Under the pieces are notes generated by a model. That model had not been told where the DNA came from. It made no database searches and saw only the letters and a list, made by a program, of their open reading frames with translations. From Asticcacaulis sp. UBA2476 (GTDB lineage: Bacteria > Pseudomonadota > Alphaproteobacteria > Caulobacterales > Caulobacteraceae), in the NCBI GenBank assembly GCA_002342035.1, contig DDPE01000089.1:1-49232 (forward strand): DNA of 49,232 bases, read 5' to 3'. Both the position numbers and the translations under genes were made by a program. The stretch's first letter is position 1. Each line of letters begins with the position of its first letter. This document shows positions 1 to 6,593 of the stretch, in pieces.

Positions 1-512
1 CTGTTGTTCGCTTCGGCACCGCCCCCTCCACCGCCGCCGCCTTCGACGGTGCCGGTTTCGGCGATTACAATAAGAATGGGCGCGCGCACATAGATGGCGT
101 CACCACCCTTGGTGCCCGATTTAGCGCTGGGTCCGCCGTCGCCACCATTGCCGCCGCCGCCGTAGACCTTGCCGTTGATGGCCAATGCCAGATAAACAGT
201 GTCGGGCCAGTCGCCGGTATCTATGGCCGTGCCGCCGCCGGGTTTGCCCATGATGGTCGTCTGTTTTTCGACGACGAACAGAAAGTTTGCGGCGGATTTG
301 CCGTCATATCCGGCCATGTCCGCCAGTGCCCGTAAATTGGCGGGTTCAGTGACCACTATGGTCGTCAGGGGTTTGGACATCCGATCTGGCGGCAGGTTGG
401 CGGTCACCGTCACGGTTGTGACATTTTCGGGACTATCAGGTTTGTCCTGAGCGGGCGCAGTACCCGCTGCCATCCACAACGCTACCACCAGCGCGCACCA
501 TTTTAATGTCAT
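1..512 (-). CDS. Exported glycine-rich protein, C-terminus cut off by window edge
   Basis: An open frame reads from ATG at 512 through the window edge (about 170 codons, no stop). The first 21 residues form a signal peptide (MTLKWCALVVALWMAAGTAPA, cleavage near APA-QD). Then come a Thr/Val-rich stretch, a segment of mixed composition, and from about residue 115 glycine tracts (GGGGNGGDGG, later eight Gly in a row) around a hydrophobic RAPILIVIAETGT strand. Alternating Gly-rich tracts and short hydrophobic strands resemble the polyglycine-type tip domains of phage tail fibres and some adhesins. That is a composition-based resemblance only. It has its own candidate promoter and follows rlmH on the same strand. 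The function is not recognised; it is probably periplasmic, outer-membrane or secreted. Confidence 0.65.
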   Translation of the reverse strand, partial: MTLKWCALVVALWMAAGTAPAQDKPDSPENVTTVTVTANLPPDRMSKPLTTIVVTEPANLRALADMAGYDGKSAANFLFVVEKQTTIMGKPGGGTAIDTGDWPDTVYLALAINGKVYGGGGNGGDGGPSAKSGTKGGDAIYVRAPILIVIAETGTVEGGGGGGGGAEANN

Positions 513-533
513 GACGGCCCCCTTGTCTGTATT

Positions 534-565
534 ATTATACTGTATACAACTGGGGTGGGTGTCAA
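534..565 (-). promoter_or_regulatory. Candidate promoter for the exported glycine-rich gene
   Basis: On the minus strand a TTGACA (560-565 complement) is followed by TATAAT (534-539 complement). The spacer is 20 bases, longer than the usual 16-18, so one of the hexamers may not be the one used. It sits between the rlmH stop and the start codon at 512. Confidence 0.35.
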
Positions 566-567
566 GT

Positions 568-1047
568 TTAGTCGCGGTGATAAGGGCTTCCAGCTAGAAT
601 GGTGGTGGCGCGGTACATCTGCTCGGCCAGCATAAGACGGACCAAAGCGTGCGGCCAGGTCTGAGGCCCAAAGGCCAGCGAAAACGCCGACGCCTTAACC
701 AGTTCCGGATCAAGGCCATCGGCCCCGCCAATCACAAACGCCATCCTGCGTTCACCACGATCCTTGAATTTGTCGATACGGGTGGCGATCTGGCGCGAGG
801 TCAGAAGCTCCCCACGTTCGTCACAGGTGACAAGGGCCAAGCTCTCGCCAAGGGCGGCCAGAATGGCTTCGGCTTCCTGACTCTTAGTGGGGGCTTTATT
901 GGTTTTCTTGGTCTCGATTTCGAGCAGTTCAGCAGGCCCCAAACCTAAAGCGCGCCCCGTGTTGGAGGCGCGCTGAAGGTAGTCACGGGTCAGGGTGTTT
1001 TCCGGCGTCGAACCTAAGCGTCCGACTGCCGCCAGTATAAGTTTCAT
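568..1047 (-). CDS. rlmH: 23S rRNA (pseudouridine1915-N3)-methyltransferase RlmH
   Basis: This 159-residue protein has the usual length of the SPOUT-class methyltransferase RlmH (YbeA), which methylates N3 of pseudouridine 1915 in helix 69 of 23S rRNA using S-adenosylmethionine. The C-terminal knot region is clear: VIGGADGLDP near residue 105 is the cofactor-binding loop, followed by the family ending LMLAEQMYRA...SPYHRD. It lies 14 bases after rsfS on the same strand, the standard bacterial arrangement rsfS-rlmH, so the two are probably co-transcribed. Cytoplasmic. The start at 1047 gives the family N-terminus MKLILAAVGRL; no strong ribosome-binding site is visible, which fits coupling to rsfS. 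Confidence 0.95.
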   Translation of the reverse strand: MKLILAAVGRLGSTPENTLTRDYLQRASNTGRALGLGPAELLEIETKKTNKAPTKSQEAEAILAALGESLALVTCDERGELLTSRQIATRIDKFKDRGERRMAFVIGGADGLDPELVKASAFSLAFGPQTWPHALVRLMLAEQMYRATTILAGSPYHRD

Positions 1048-1061
1048 ACGGGCGTGTAACC

Positions 1062-1514
1062 TTAGTTGGTCGAAACCGTATGGCCGGTGCCGGTCGCCGA
1101 AACCGACCAGATTTTCTCAATGTTATAGAAGGCGCGCACTTCCGGGCGGAACAGGTGTACGACCACATCACCGACATCGATCAATACCCAGTCACAGGCC
1201 GGCAGGCCTTCGATCTTGGCCTTACCGTGTCCGGAGTCCTTCAACGCGCGCAGCACATGGTCAGCCAGAGCGCCGACGTGACGATGCGAACGACCCGACG
1301 CGATGATCAGGGTATCGGCCATGGACGATTTGCCGCGCAGGTCAATGCAGACGATATCCTGCGCCTTATCGTCATCCAGACGGTTGAGGATGAGGGTTTC
1401 AAGCGCCAGATCTTCGCCGTCCGCCGGGGACAGGCTACTGAGATCGATGGCAGAGTCGCCGGTATCAGCGAGGGTGGACGGGGCCGTTTCGGCCGGTTGA
1501 CGAGACAGTGTCAT
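1062..1514 (-). CDS. rsfS: Ribosomal silencing factor RsfS
   Basis: RsfS (YbeB, related to plant Iojap) binds ribosomal protein L14 on the 50S subunit and blocks subunit joining when nutrients are low. The 150-residue product carries the family core: LDDDKAQDIVCIDLRGKSS, then the DTLIIASGRSHRHV segment and CDWVLIDVGDVVVHLFRPEVR with the YNIEKIW ending. Residues 1-40 are a poorly conserved, acidic N-terminal extension. The start at 1514 is preceded by AAGGA at a good distance. It lies between nadD and rlmH on the same strand, the common nadD-rsfS-rlmH order. Confidence 0.95.
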   Translation of the reverse strand: MTLSRQPAETAPSTLADTGDSAIDLSSLSPADGEDLALETLILNRLDDDKAQDIVCIDLRGKSSMADTLIIASGRSHRHVGALADHVLRALKDSGHGKAKIEGLPACDWVLIDVGDVVVHLFRPEVRAFYNIEKIWSVSATGTGHTVSTN

Positions 1515-1600
1515 GGTTCCTTAGATTACAGATAGTGCACAGACCTTAGCACATTAAATCGCCAAGGTCATCCGCGTTGGTTAGGGGCTGTGGGTAATTT

Positions 1601-2173
1601 TTAGGTGACTGCCTTACGGCGCATATTACGCAGGGCGGTCGATGAAGCGGTATGGAGCGGGCCGGTAAGATAGGTCCAGGCCGGAACGGTTTGACGGGCA
1701 AGGGTTTTGGCCGCCATTTGCGGGTGGCGGGCATGGGCAAAACGGCGCGCGGTAGGTGAGAAACGGCTGTTCATCAAGGCGCCCGGCCGCGACACTATGG
1801 CCATCGGGATCATATGGGCGATCTGCGTCCAGCCACGCCAGCGATGGAAGGTGGCCAGACTGTCGCCGCCCATGATCCATACGAACCTGACGCCGGGGTA
1901 ACGGGCTTTGAGGGCGCGCAGGGTATCGAGCGTATAGTTCGCCTTAATGCGGGTTTCAAAATCAGATATTATGTCACGCGGCCCTATAAACGGGCGAATG
2001 GCGTCGATGCGGTCGGACAGAGGTGCGGTTTCATAATTTGATTTCAAAGGGTTCTGTGGCGACACCAGCCAGATGATCTTATCCAGCCCTAACGCGATGC
2101 GCGCGGTATTGGCGACATGGGCGTGGCCTTCGTGGGCCGGATTAAACGAGCCTCCGAACAGCCCGATGGTCAT
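1601..2173 (-). CDS. nadD: Nicotinate-nucleotide adenylyltransferase NadD
   Basis: NadD transfers AMP from ATP to nicotinic acid mononucleotide in NAD synthesis. The nucleotidyltransferase signature GLFGGSFNPAHEGH (the second half is the H-x-G-H type ATP site) opens the protein, WLVSPQNPLK and the WIMGGDSLATFHRW segment follow, and the end carries SSTALR, the ISSTxIR-type motif of the family. I chose ATG 2173 (190 residues) because GGAG lies 6 bases upstream and the protein then begins MTIGLFGG. The frame stays open to an ATG at 2254, adding 27 residues with no visible ribosome-binding site; related proteins sometimes have such an extension, so this is not settled. Confidence 0.9.
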   Translation of the reverse strand: MTIGLFGGSFNPAHEGHAHVANTARIALGLDKIIWLVSPQNPLKSNYETAPLSDRIDAIRPFIGPRDIISDFETRIKANYTLDTLRALKARYPGVRFVWIMGGDSLATFHRWRGWTQIAHMIPMAIVSRPGALMNSRFSPTARRFAHARHPQMAAKTLARQTVPAWTYLTGPLHTASSTALRNMRRKAVT

Positions 2174-2260
2174 GCCGCGCTCCAGATGCAGGCCGGTACG
2201 CAGCGCGCCGGGCCGCACAGAATGATAAAGAGGGGCGGGACCGGCGAACCACATAAGTTA

Positions 2261-2304
2261 GCGCATTCCCAAAAGTGGGCCCCGGTTTTGGGATATAAAT
2301 GCGC
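2261..2304. repeat. Intergenic palindrome between obgE and nadD
   Basis: Two nested inverted repeats: GCGCAT (2261-2266) pairs with ATGCGC (2299-2304), and TCCCAAAA (2267-2274) with TTTTGGGA (2286-2293), enclosing the loop GTGGGCCCCGG. The form (A/T-G/C arm, GTGGG-CCGG loop, flanking GCGCAT) matches a dispersed palindrome I know from many alphaproteobacterial intergenic regions. Only one copy is seen here. It lacks a terminator U-tract, so it is more likely a REP-like element than a terminator. Confidence 0.55.
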
Positions 2305-2320
2305 GACTAGAAAACACGAT

Positions 2321-3376
2321 TTAGTTGTCCCACGGGGTGTAAGGGGCGGCTTCCGGCGTATCGTCGCTGTCCTCAGTCACCGTTGACTTGCCGCTGATGA
2401 TACCGAACGCGACAAATAGCAGTTCGCGCACACCTTCACCGGTCACGCCGGAAATTAGATGAGGCGTCTTCTTGGCGGCTTTTTTCAGGGCCTTGGCAAG
2501 CTCTTTGCGGGCGTCGGCGTCCATGGCGTCAACCTTATTGATCGCCAGGATTTCAGGACGCAGCGCCAGGTCCGGATCGTATTTTTTAAGCTCTTTGCGG
2601 ATGATCTTATAGGCACCGATCGGGTCTTCCTGTGTGCCGTCGACCAGATGGATCAGCACCTTGGTACGCTCGACGTGGCCCAGAAAACGCGTGCCCAGAC
2701 CTGCCCCATCAGAGGCGCCTTCGATCAGGCCCGGAATATCGGCAATCACAAAGCGCTGCTCCGGCCCCAGATCGACCACCCCCAGATTGGGCGTAAGCGT
2801 TGTGAACGGATAATCCGCAATCTTAGGCTTGGCCGCAGAAGACGCCGCCACAAAGGTCGATTTACCGGCGTTTGGTAATCCTAACAAACCCGCATCGGCG
2901 ATCAGTTTCAGCCGCAGCCAGATCCAGCGTTCTTCGCCGTCTTGCCCTGGCAGGGCAAAGGTCGGGGCCTGATTGACTGGGCCCTTGAAGCGGGTATTGC
3001 CCCAGCCGCCATTGCCGCCCTTAGCCAGCATATAGGTTTGACCGGCCGTATCGAGGTCGACGATCAGGGTTTCCTGATCTTCTTCGAAGATTTGCGTGCC
3101 GACCGGGACTTTCATGATGATGTCTTCGGCATTGGCGCCGTGCATCTGGCGGCCCATGCCGTGGGTGCCGGTCTTGGCCTTGAAGTGCTGCTGATAGCGA
3201 TAGTCGATCAGGGTGTTCAAGCCCTCGACCGCTTCGATCCACACGTCGCCGCCCTTACCGCCGTCGCCGCCGTCGGGGCCACCATTCGGAATAAACTTCT
3301 CCCGGCGGAACGACACGGAACCCGCGCCTCCGTTACCGGAACGGATGAAAATTTTGCACTGATCGAGGAACTTCAT
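2321..3376 (-). CDS. obgE: GTPase ObgE/CgtA
   Basis: Obg is an essential GTPase that acts on the 50S ribosomal subunit; in Caulobacter it is called CgtA. The 351 residues show the glycine-rich Obg fold first (residues 1-158, starting MKFLDQCKIFIRSGNGGAG, with GGPDGGDGGKGG), then the G domain: P-loop GLPNAGKST near 166, switch II DIPGLIEGAS, NKVD, and a SGVTGEG G5 region. The C-terminal tail is short and acidic. It stands between nadD and a GNAT gene, downstream of rpmA-rplU, a neighbourhood typical of Caulobacterales. Confidence 0.97.
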   Translation of the reverse strand: MKFLDQCKIFIRSGNGGAGSVSFRREKFIPNGGPDGGDGGKGGDVWIEAVEGLNTLIDYRYQQHFKAKTGTHGMGRQMHGANAEDIIMKVPVGTQIFEEDQETLIVDLDTAGQTYMLAKGGNGGWGNTRFKGPVNQAPTFALPGQDGEERWIWLRLKLIADAGLLGLPNAGKSTFVAASSAAKPKIADYPFTTLTPNLGVVDLGPEQRFVIADIPGLIEGASDGAGLGTRFLGHVERTKVLIHLVDGTQEDPIGAYKIIRKELKKYDPDLALRPEILAINKVDAMDADARKELAKALKKAAKKTPHLISGVTGEGVRELLFVAFGIISGKSTVTEDSDDTPEAAPYTPWDN

Positions 3377-3423
3377 GAGGGGTATGTGAACTAAAAGGGA
3401 AAAAATATCAAATAGTCTCTGTG

Positions 3424-3449
3424 AGTATAAGGGGCGAACCCCTTATACT
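3424..3449. terminator. Perfect 11-bp hairpin after the GNAT gene
   Basis: AGTATAAGGGG (3424-3434) and its perfect complement (3439-3449) flank a CGAA tetraloop. It begins directly after the stop codon of the minus-strand GNAT gene. There is no U-run beside the stem on the minus strand, so it may stabilise an mRNA end or attenuate read-through into obgE rather than act as a classical terminator. Confidence 0.5.
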
Positions 3450-4040
3450 TTAGAGGATTTTGATCAGGTGCAGGGCGGTGTGCGGGCCATGACGCATCAG
3501 GGAGGTTTCCTGCGTGCGCCGCCCCGTGTAGAGAAAGCCTGACCGGATCAGAACCTGAGCCGACGCCGCATTATCGGCAAAGTGCGCCGCATGAACGATT
3601 TTTGCGCCGCCATGTGTGCGTAGCCAGCCGAGCGAGGCGGTTACGGCCTCAGTCCCATAACCGTGGTTCTGGTAAGGGTGGGCAATGAACAGGCTCATTT
3701 GCGGGCCGAAACTGTCCTGACCTACGGTTTCGGAAAACAGCAAGACGCCAATCAGTTTATCTCCCAACCGGATGCCCCACTTGGGGAAGCGGCGCGAATG
3801 CTGGGTCATGGCCATGCTCAAAAAGCCAAACGCATCCTCTAACGCGAACGGATGCGGGATGTCATGGGTCATGCGCGCCGTTTCAGCCGACGCGAACACC
3901 TGCGTCAGCGTTGTGACATCAGAGAACGTCAGCGGGCTTAACACCAGGCGGTCGGTTTCAATCCGTGTCGCTGTGGGCGGCGTGTGTAATCTGGGGGGCG
4001 TTAAACTTAAATCTCTGCCCCCGAAATCTTTCGATATCAT
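3450..4040 (-). CDS. GNAT-family N-acetyltransferase (RimJ/RimL type)
   Basis: A 196-residue acyl-CoA-dependent N-acetyltransferase of the RimJ/RimL subgroup. Visible features are the opening RIETDRLVLSPLTFSD, which is the usual TxRLxLRP-type start of that subgroup, LIGVLLF, the strand-4 segment SLFIAHPYQNHGYGTEAV that contains the acetyl-CoA loop (Q-N-H-G-Y-G), and the closing NAASAQVLIRSGF. The substrate is unknown; ribosomal proteins, small amines or antibiotics are all possible. AAGGA lies upstream of ATG 4040. A GNAT gene between rpmA and obgE recurs in Caulobacterales as far as I recall, suggesting a link to translation. Confidence 0.85.
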   Translation of the reverse strand: MISKDFGGRDLSLTPPRLHTPPTATRIETDRLVLSPLTFSDVTTLTQVFASAETARMTHDIPHPFALEDAFGFLSMAMTQHSRRFPKWGIRLGDKLIGVLLFSETVGQDSFGPQMSLFIAHPYQNHGYGTEAVTASLGWLRTHGGAKIVHAAHFADNAASAQVLIRSGFLYTGRRTQETSLMRHGPHTALHLIKIL

Positions 4041-4073
4041 CGGAGTGTGTCCTTAGAAAACTGAACGCGGGGC

Positions 4074-4109
4074 AAAGAAAAAGGGGAGCCGGTATGACCC
4101 GAACTCCCC
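4074..4109 (-). terminator. Rho-independent terminator after rpmA
   Basis: Read on the minus strand, GGGGAG (complement of 4104-4109) and CTCCCC (complement of 4083-4088) form a stem with further partial pairing inside, followed by a T-run interrupted once (complement of 4074-4082). It is placed to end the rplU-rpmA transcript. Confidence 0.7.
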
Positions 4110-4123
4110 GCTTATCGCTTTAG

Positions 4124-4158
4124 TTCAGATCGGGCTTAAGGGTTAAGCGCGATCTGAA
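4124..4158. repeat. Long near-perfect hairpin between rpmA and the GNAT gene
   Basis: TTCAGATCG (4124-4132) pairs with CGATCTGAA (4150-4158), GCTTAA (4134-4139) with TTAAGC (4143-4148), with one G-G mismatch and a GGG loop. That is 15 pairs with a 3-base loop. It lies upstream of the U-tract terminator, just after the rpmA stop, so the rpmA 3' end carries two stem-loops in tandem. It could protect the mRNA end or be a dispersed palindrome. Confidence 0.55.
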
Positions 4159-4175
4159 ACATGTCTTAGATCGGC

Positions 4176-4445
4176 TTATTCGGCAGCAATTGCGGCCGGA
4201 ATGATCGACACATAACAGCGGTTATCGCGCTTGGTGGTAAACTTCACCTGACCGTGAGCCGTGGCGAAGAGGGTGTGATCGCGGCCCATGCCGACATTTT
4301 CACCCGCAAAGAACTTGGTGCCGCGTTGACGGACAATGATGTTGCCGGAAAGGACGTTTTCAGAGCCGTACTTCTTGACGCCTAGGCGCTTGGATTCTGA
4401 ATCGCGGCCGTTACGCGACGAACCGCCAGATTTTTTGTGAGCCAC
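4176..4445 (-). CDS. rpmA: 50S ribosomal protein L27
   Basis: L27 reaches the peptidyl-transferase centre of the ribosome. The 89 residues begin MAHKKSGGSSRNGRDSESKR, the standard start, and continue with LGVKKYG, IIVRQRGTKF and GRDHTLFA, all family landmarks. The C-terminus is slightly extended (YVSIIPAAIAAE). It follows rplU by 28 bases on the same strand and shares its promoter. Confidence 0.98.
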   Translation of the reverse strand: MAHKKSGGSSRNGRDSESKRLGVKKYGSENVLSGNIIVRQRGTKFFAGENVGMGRDHTLFATAHGQVKFTTKRDNRCYVSIIPAAIAAE

Positions 4446-4473
4446 AGTGGCCTCCTAATAAAATGGTTGTCGC

Positions 4474-4983
4474 TTAAGCTTCGGTGTCCGAAGCGTCGGC
4501 TTTCTTTTTGGCCGGAGCCTTTTTTGCGGGCTTTTCAGCCACAGCCACGTCAGCAACCGAAGGGGTTTCGACAGCAGCCGCAACATCACGCGGAGCGAGG
4601 TTACGGGCGCGGGCATTAAGCTCGGCCTTAGTGGTCAGCGATACCGTGCCATCCCATGTGCCGGACTTACCTGCACCATCGATGCCGGTGACGCGGATCA
4701 CGGTTTCATGTTGGCGATGGCCGCGGGTACGGCGATAGCCCTGACGACGGGTCTTCTTGAAGATCTTAACCTTGTCGCCCTTACGGGTTTCGACCAGGGT
4801 GCCAACGACGGCGGCGCCGTCAACCAGCGGAGCGCCGACGACTGCACCGGCTTCGTCGCCGATCATCAGGATTTCTTCAAAACGGACTTGTGTGCCCGCT
4901 TCGCCTTCAAGCTTCTCAACGACCAGAAGGTCGCCGGCTGAAACGCGGTATTGCTTACCGCCAGTTTTAATGACCGCGTACAT
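4474..4983 (-). CDS. rplU: 50S ribosomal protein L21 with C-terminal extension
   Basis: L21 binds 23S rRNA. The protein begins MYAVIKTGGKQYRV and has KIFKKTRRQGYRRTRGHRQ near residues 73-92, the RNA-binding loop. ATG 4983 is chosen because it gives this canonical start; the frame is open further upstream but without L21 homology and across the promoter. At 169 residues it is about 65 longer than the E. coli protein (103). The extension after VTGID is Ala/Lys-rich and low in complexity (AEKPAKKAPAKKKADASDTEA at the end), probably disordered. First gene of the rplU-rpmA operon. Confidence 0.97.
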   Translation of the reverse strand: MYAVIKTGGKQYRVSAGDLLVVEKLEGEAGTQVRFEEILMIGDEAGAVVGAPLVDGAAVVGTLVETRKGDKVKIFKKTRRQGYRRTRGHRQHETVIRVTGIDGAGKSGTWDGTVSLTTKAELNARARNLAPRDVAAAVETPSVADVAVAEKPAKKAPAKKKADASDTEA

Positions 4984-5113
4984 GGTCAAGCGCCTCTTAT
5001 CTATATAGACTAATGCGCAGACCCTGAAATTAACCGAATTAGGTGACTTCAAGCCCGCGCCATAAACGGGTAACCCGACAGACGAATAAAGCCTGCCCGG
5101 CGTGAGGGGCGGA

Positions 5114-5141
5114 CTTATACAGACGATTATTGTTGAGTCAA
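5114..5141 (-). promoter_or_regulatory. Promoter for rplU-rpmA
   Basis: On the minus strand TTGACT (complement of 5136-5141) and TATAAG (complement of 5114-5119) are separated by 16 bases, a good housekeeping-sigma match. It lies 131 bases upstream of the rplU start, leaving a leader long enough for regulation by a ribosomal protein. The 312-base gap 4984-5295 holds this promoter and the start region of the divergent CobW gene, and no gene that I can support. Confidence 0.65.
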
Positions 5142-5295
5142 TCGCAAAGCCGCCGCAAATCTGCATTATTGGCCGGGGTATGACCAAAAAATATCGCAAG
5201 GCGCGATAAGCACAGCGTTTGCCGCTTGATTTCAGGCTTAAAAAGCATACTTAAAGTCCAACTTCTGTCCTCTATATTACTGTGAAGGCGCATTT

Positions 5296-6438
5296 ATGGC
5301 CGATACTGCATCCGCATCCCTTAAGACCCCCGTGACGGTTCTGACCGGCTATCTGGGGGCGGGCAAGACGACGCTGCTCAACCGTATTCTGTCGGAAAAC
5401 CACGGTCAGAAATACGCGGTCATCGTAAATGAATTTGGCGAAATCGGTATCGACAATGACCTGATCGTGGGTGCCGACGAAGAAGTGTTTGAGATGAATA
5501 ACGGCTGTGTCTGCTGCACAGTGCGCGGCGACCTGATCCGCATTCTGCAAGGGTTGATGCGACGCAAAGGCCAGTTTGATGCCATTATCGTTGAGACCAC
5601 GGGCCTTGCCGATCCGGGGCCGGTGGCGCAGACCTTTTTTGTCGATGAAGACGTCAAGGCGAGAACCTATCTGGATAGCGTGACAGCACTGGTTGATGCC
5701 AAGCACTTTAAATCGGCGCTGGAGGCCGACCGGGTGGTTAAGGAACAGATCGCGTTTGCCGATCAGGTTATCCTCAACAAGACCGATCTGGTCACACCGG
5801 AGGAGCTGAATGAAGTCGAGGCCCGTATCCGCGGCCTGAACCCGCTGGCGACCATTCTGCGGGCTGAGCGTTCGGGTGTCGACATCAAAAGCCTGCTGAA
5901 CCAGCACCGCTTTGACCTGTCGAAGATGGACGGCATCGCTAATCATGACGACCACGGCCCGGACTGTGCCGATGACTGCGGCCATGATCACTATCATGCT
6001 CATGGGCATGACCACGGGCACCACGATCATAATCCGGCCCACGGTGAAGCGGGCCATGTTCATGATGAACACTGCGGTCACGACCATCATCATCATGATC
6101 ACGGGCATGATCATGGGCAAATTAACCCGATCCATGATAACGAAATCCGCTCGGTATCTCTGTCGTCGGATAAACCTCTGGACGGTGTGCGTTTCACCAA
6201 GTGGATCGACCAGCTTCTGGCCACCAAAGGCCCGGATATTCTGCGCGCCAAGGGCATTATCGATGTGGCGGGTGAGGATAAGCGTCTGGTGTTTCAGGCG
6301 GTCCACATGATCCTTGAGGGCGAACTGCAGGCGCCGTGGAAAGACAGCGAAAACCGCTTCTCGCGCGCGGTATTTATCGGACGCCATCTCGATGACGCGG
6401 CCCTGCGCGCCGGTTTTGAAGCCTGTATCAAGGTTTAA
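5296..6438 (+). CDS. CobW/COG0523 GTPase with His-rich metal-binding loop
   Basis: A 380-residue G3E-class GTPase of the COG0523 family, whose studied members deliver zinc or cobalt to target enzymes. Visible are the P-loop GYLGAGKTT (18-26), the metal site CVCC (71-74), EFGE, the E-T-T-G-L-A-D-P segment (100-107) and NKTD (161-164). Residues 217-274 are an insert with about 23 His plus several Cys and Asp (GHDHYHAHGHDHGHHDH), a likely metal-buffering loop. The C-terminal CobW_C domain follows (RFTKWIDQLL, then GEDKRLVFQAVH). GAAGG precedes ATG 5296. It is followed by a WD40 gene on the same strand. Zinc is the most likely metal; no Zur box was identified. Confidence 0.9.
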   Translation: MADTASASLKTPVTVLTGYLGAGKTTLLNRILSENHGQKYAVIVNEFGEIGIDNDLIVGADEEVFEMNNGCVCCTVRGDLIRILQGLMRRKGQFDAIIVETTGLADPGPVAQTFFVDEDVKARTYLDSVTALVDAKHFKSALEADRVVKEQIAFADQVILNKTDLVTPEELNEVEARIRGLNPLATILRAERSGVDIKSLLNQHRFDLSKMDGIANHDDHGPDCADDCGHDHYHAHGHDHGHHDHNPAHGEAGHVHDEHCGHDHHHHDHGHDHGQINPIHDNEIRSVSLSSDKPLDGVRFTKWIDQLLATKGPDILRAKGIIDVAGEDKRLVFQAVHMILEGELQAPWKDSENRFSRAVFIGRHLDDAALRAGFEACIKV

Positions 6439-6439
6439 C

Positions 6440-6590
6440 GTCCGCAATGCCTCCGCCCCTGCTTGCGGGGGAGGTGGATTTTTGCTTTAGCAAAAAGACG
6501 GAGGGGGCAATACGGAGGATGGTGTTGCCCCCTCCGTTGTTTCAGGCTTTCGACAACACCTCCCTCGCACGCCGGGGAGGAGGAATATAA
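6440..6590. repeat. Composite palindromic intergenic element
   Basis: The gap before the WD40 gene is packed with inverted repeats: CCCCTGCTTGCGGGG near 6457-6471, TTTTGC-TTTA-GCAAAA at 6481-6494, and a 13-bp perfect stem ACGGAGGGGGCAA (6498-6510) with TTGCCCCCTCCGT (6525-6537). A final CACCTCCC...GGGGAGG copy lies at 6567-6580. Such mosaics of CTCCCCC/GGGGGAG arms are dispersed in many alphaproteobacterial genomes. It supplies the strong ribosome-binding site (GGGGAGGAGGA) of the next gene. Confidence 0.6.
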
Positions 6591-6593
6591 AAA

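Noticed and set aside
5272..6447. A 391-codon open frame antisense to the CobW gene
   Set aside because: Mirror of the conserved GTPase coding sequence; the His-rich repeat gives a Met/Val-rich translation with no signs of a real protein.
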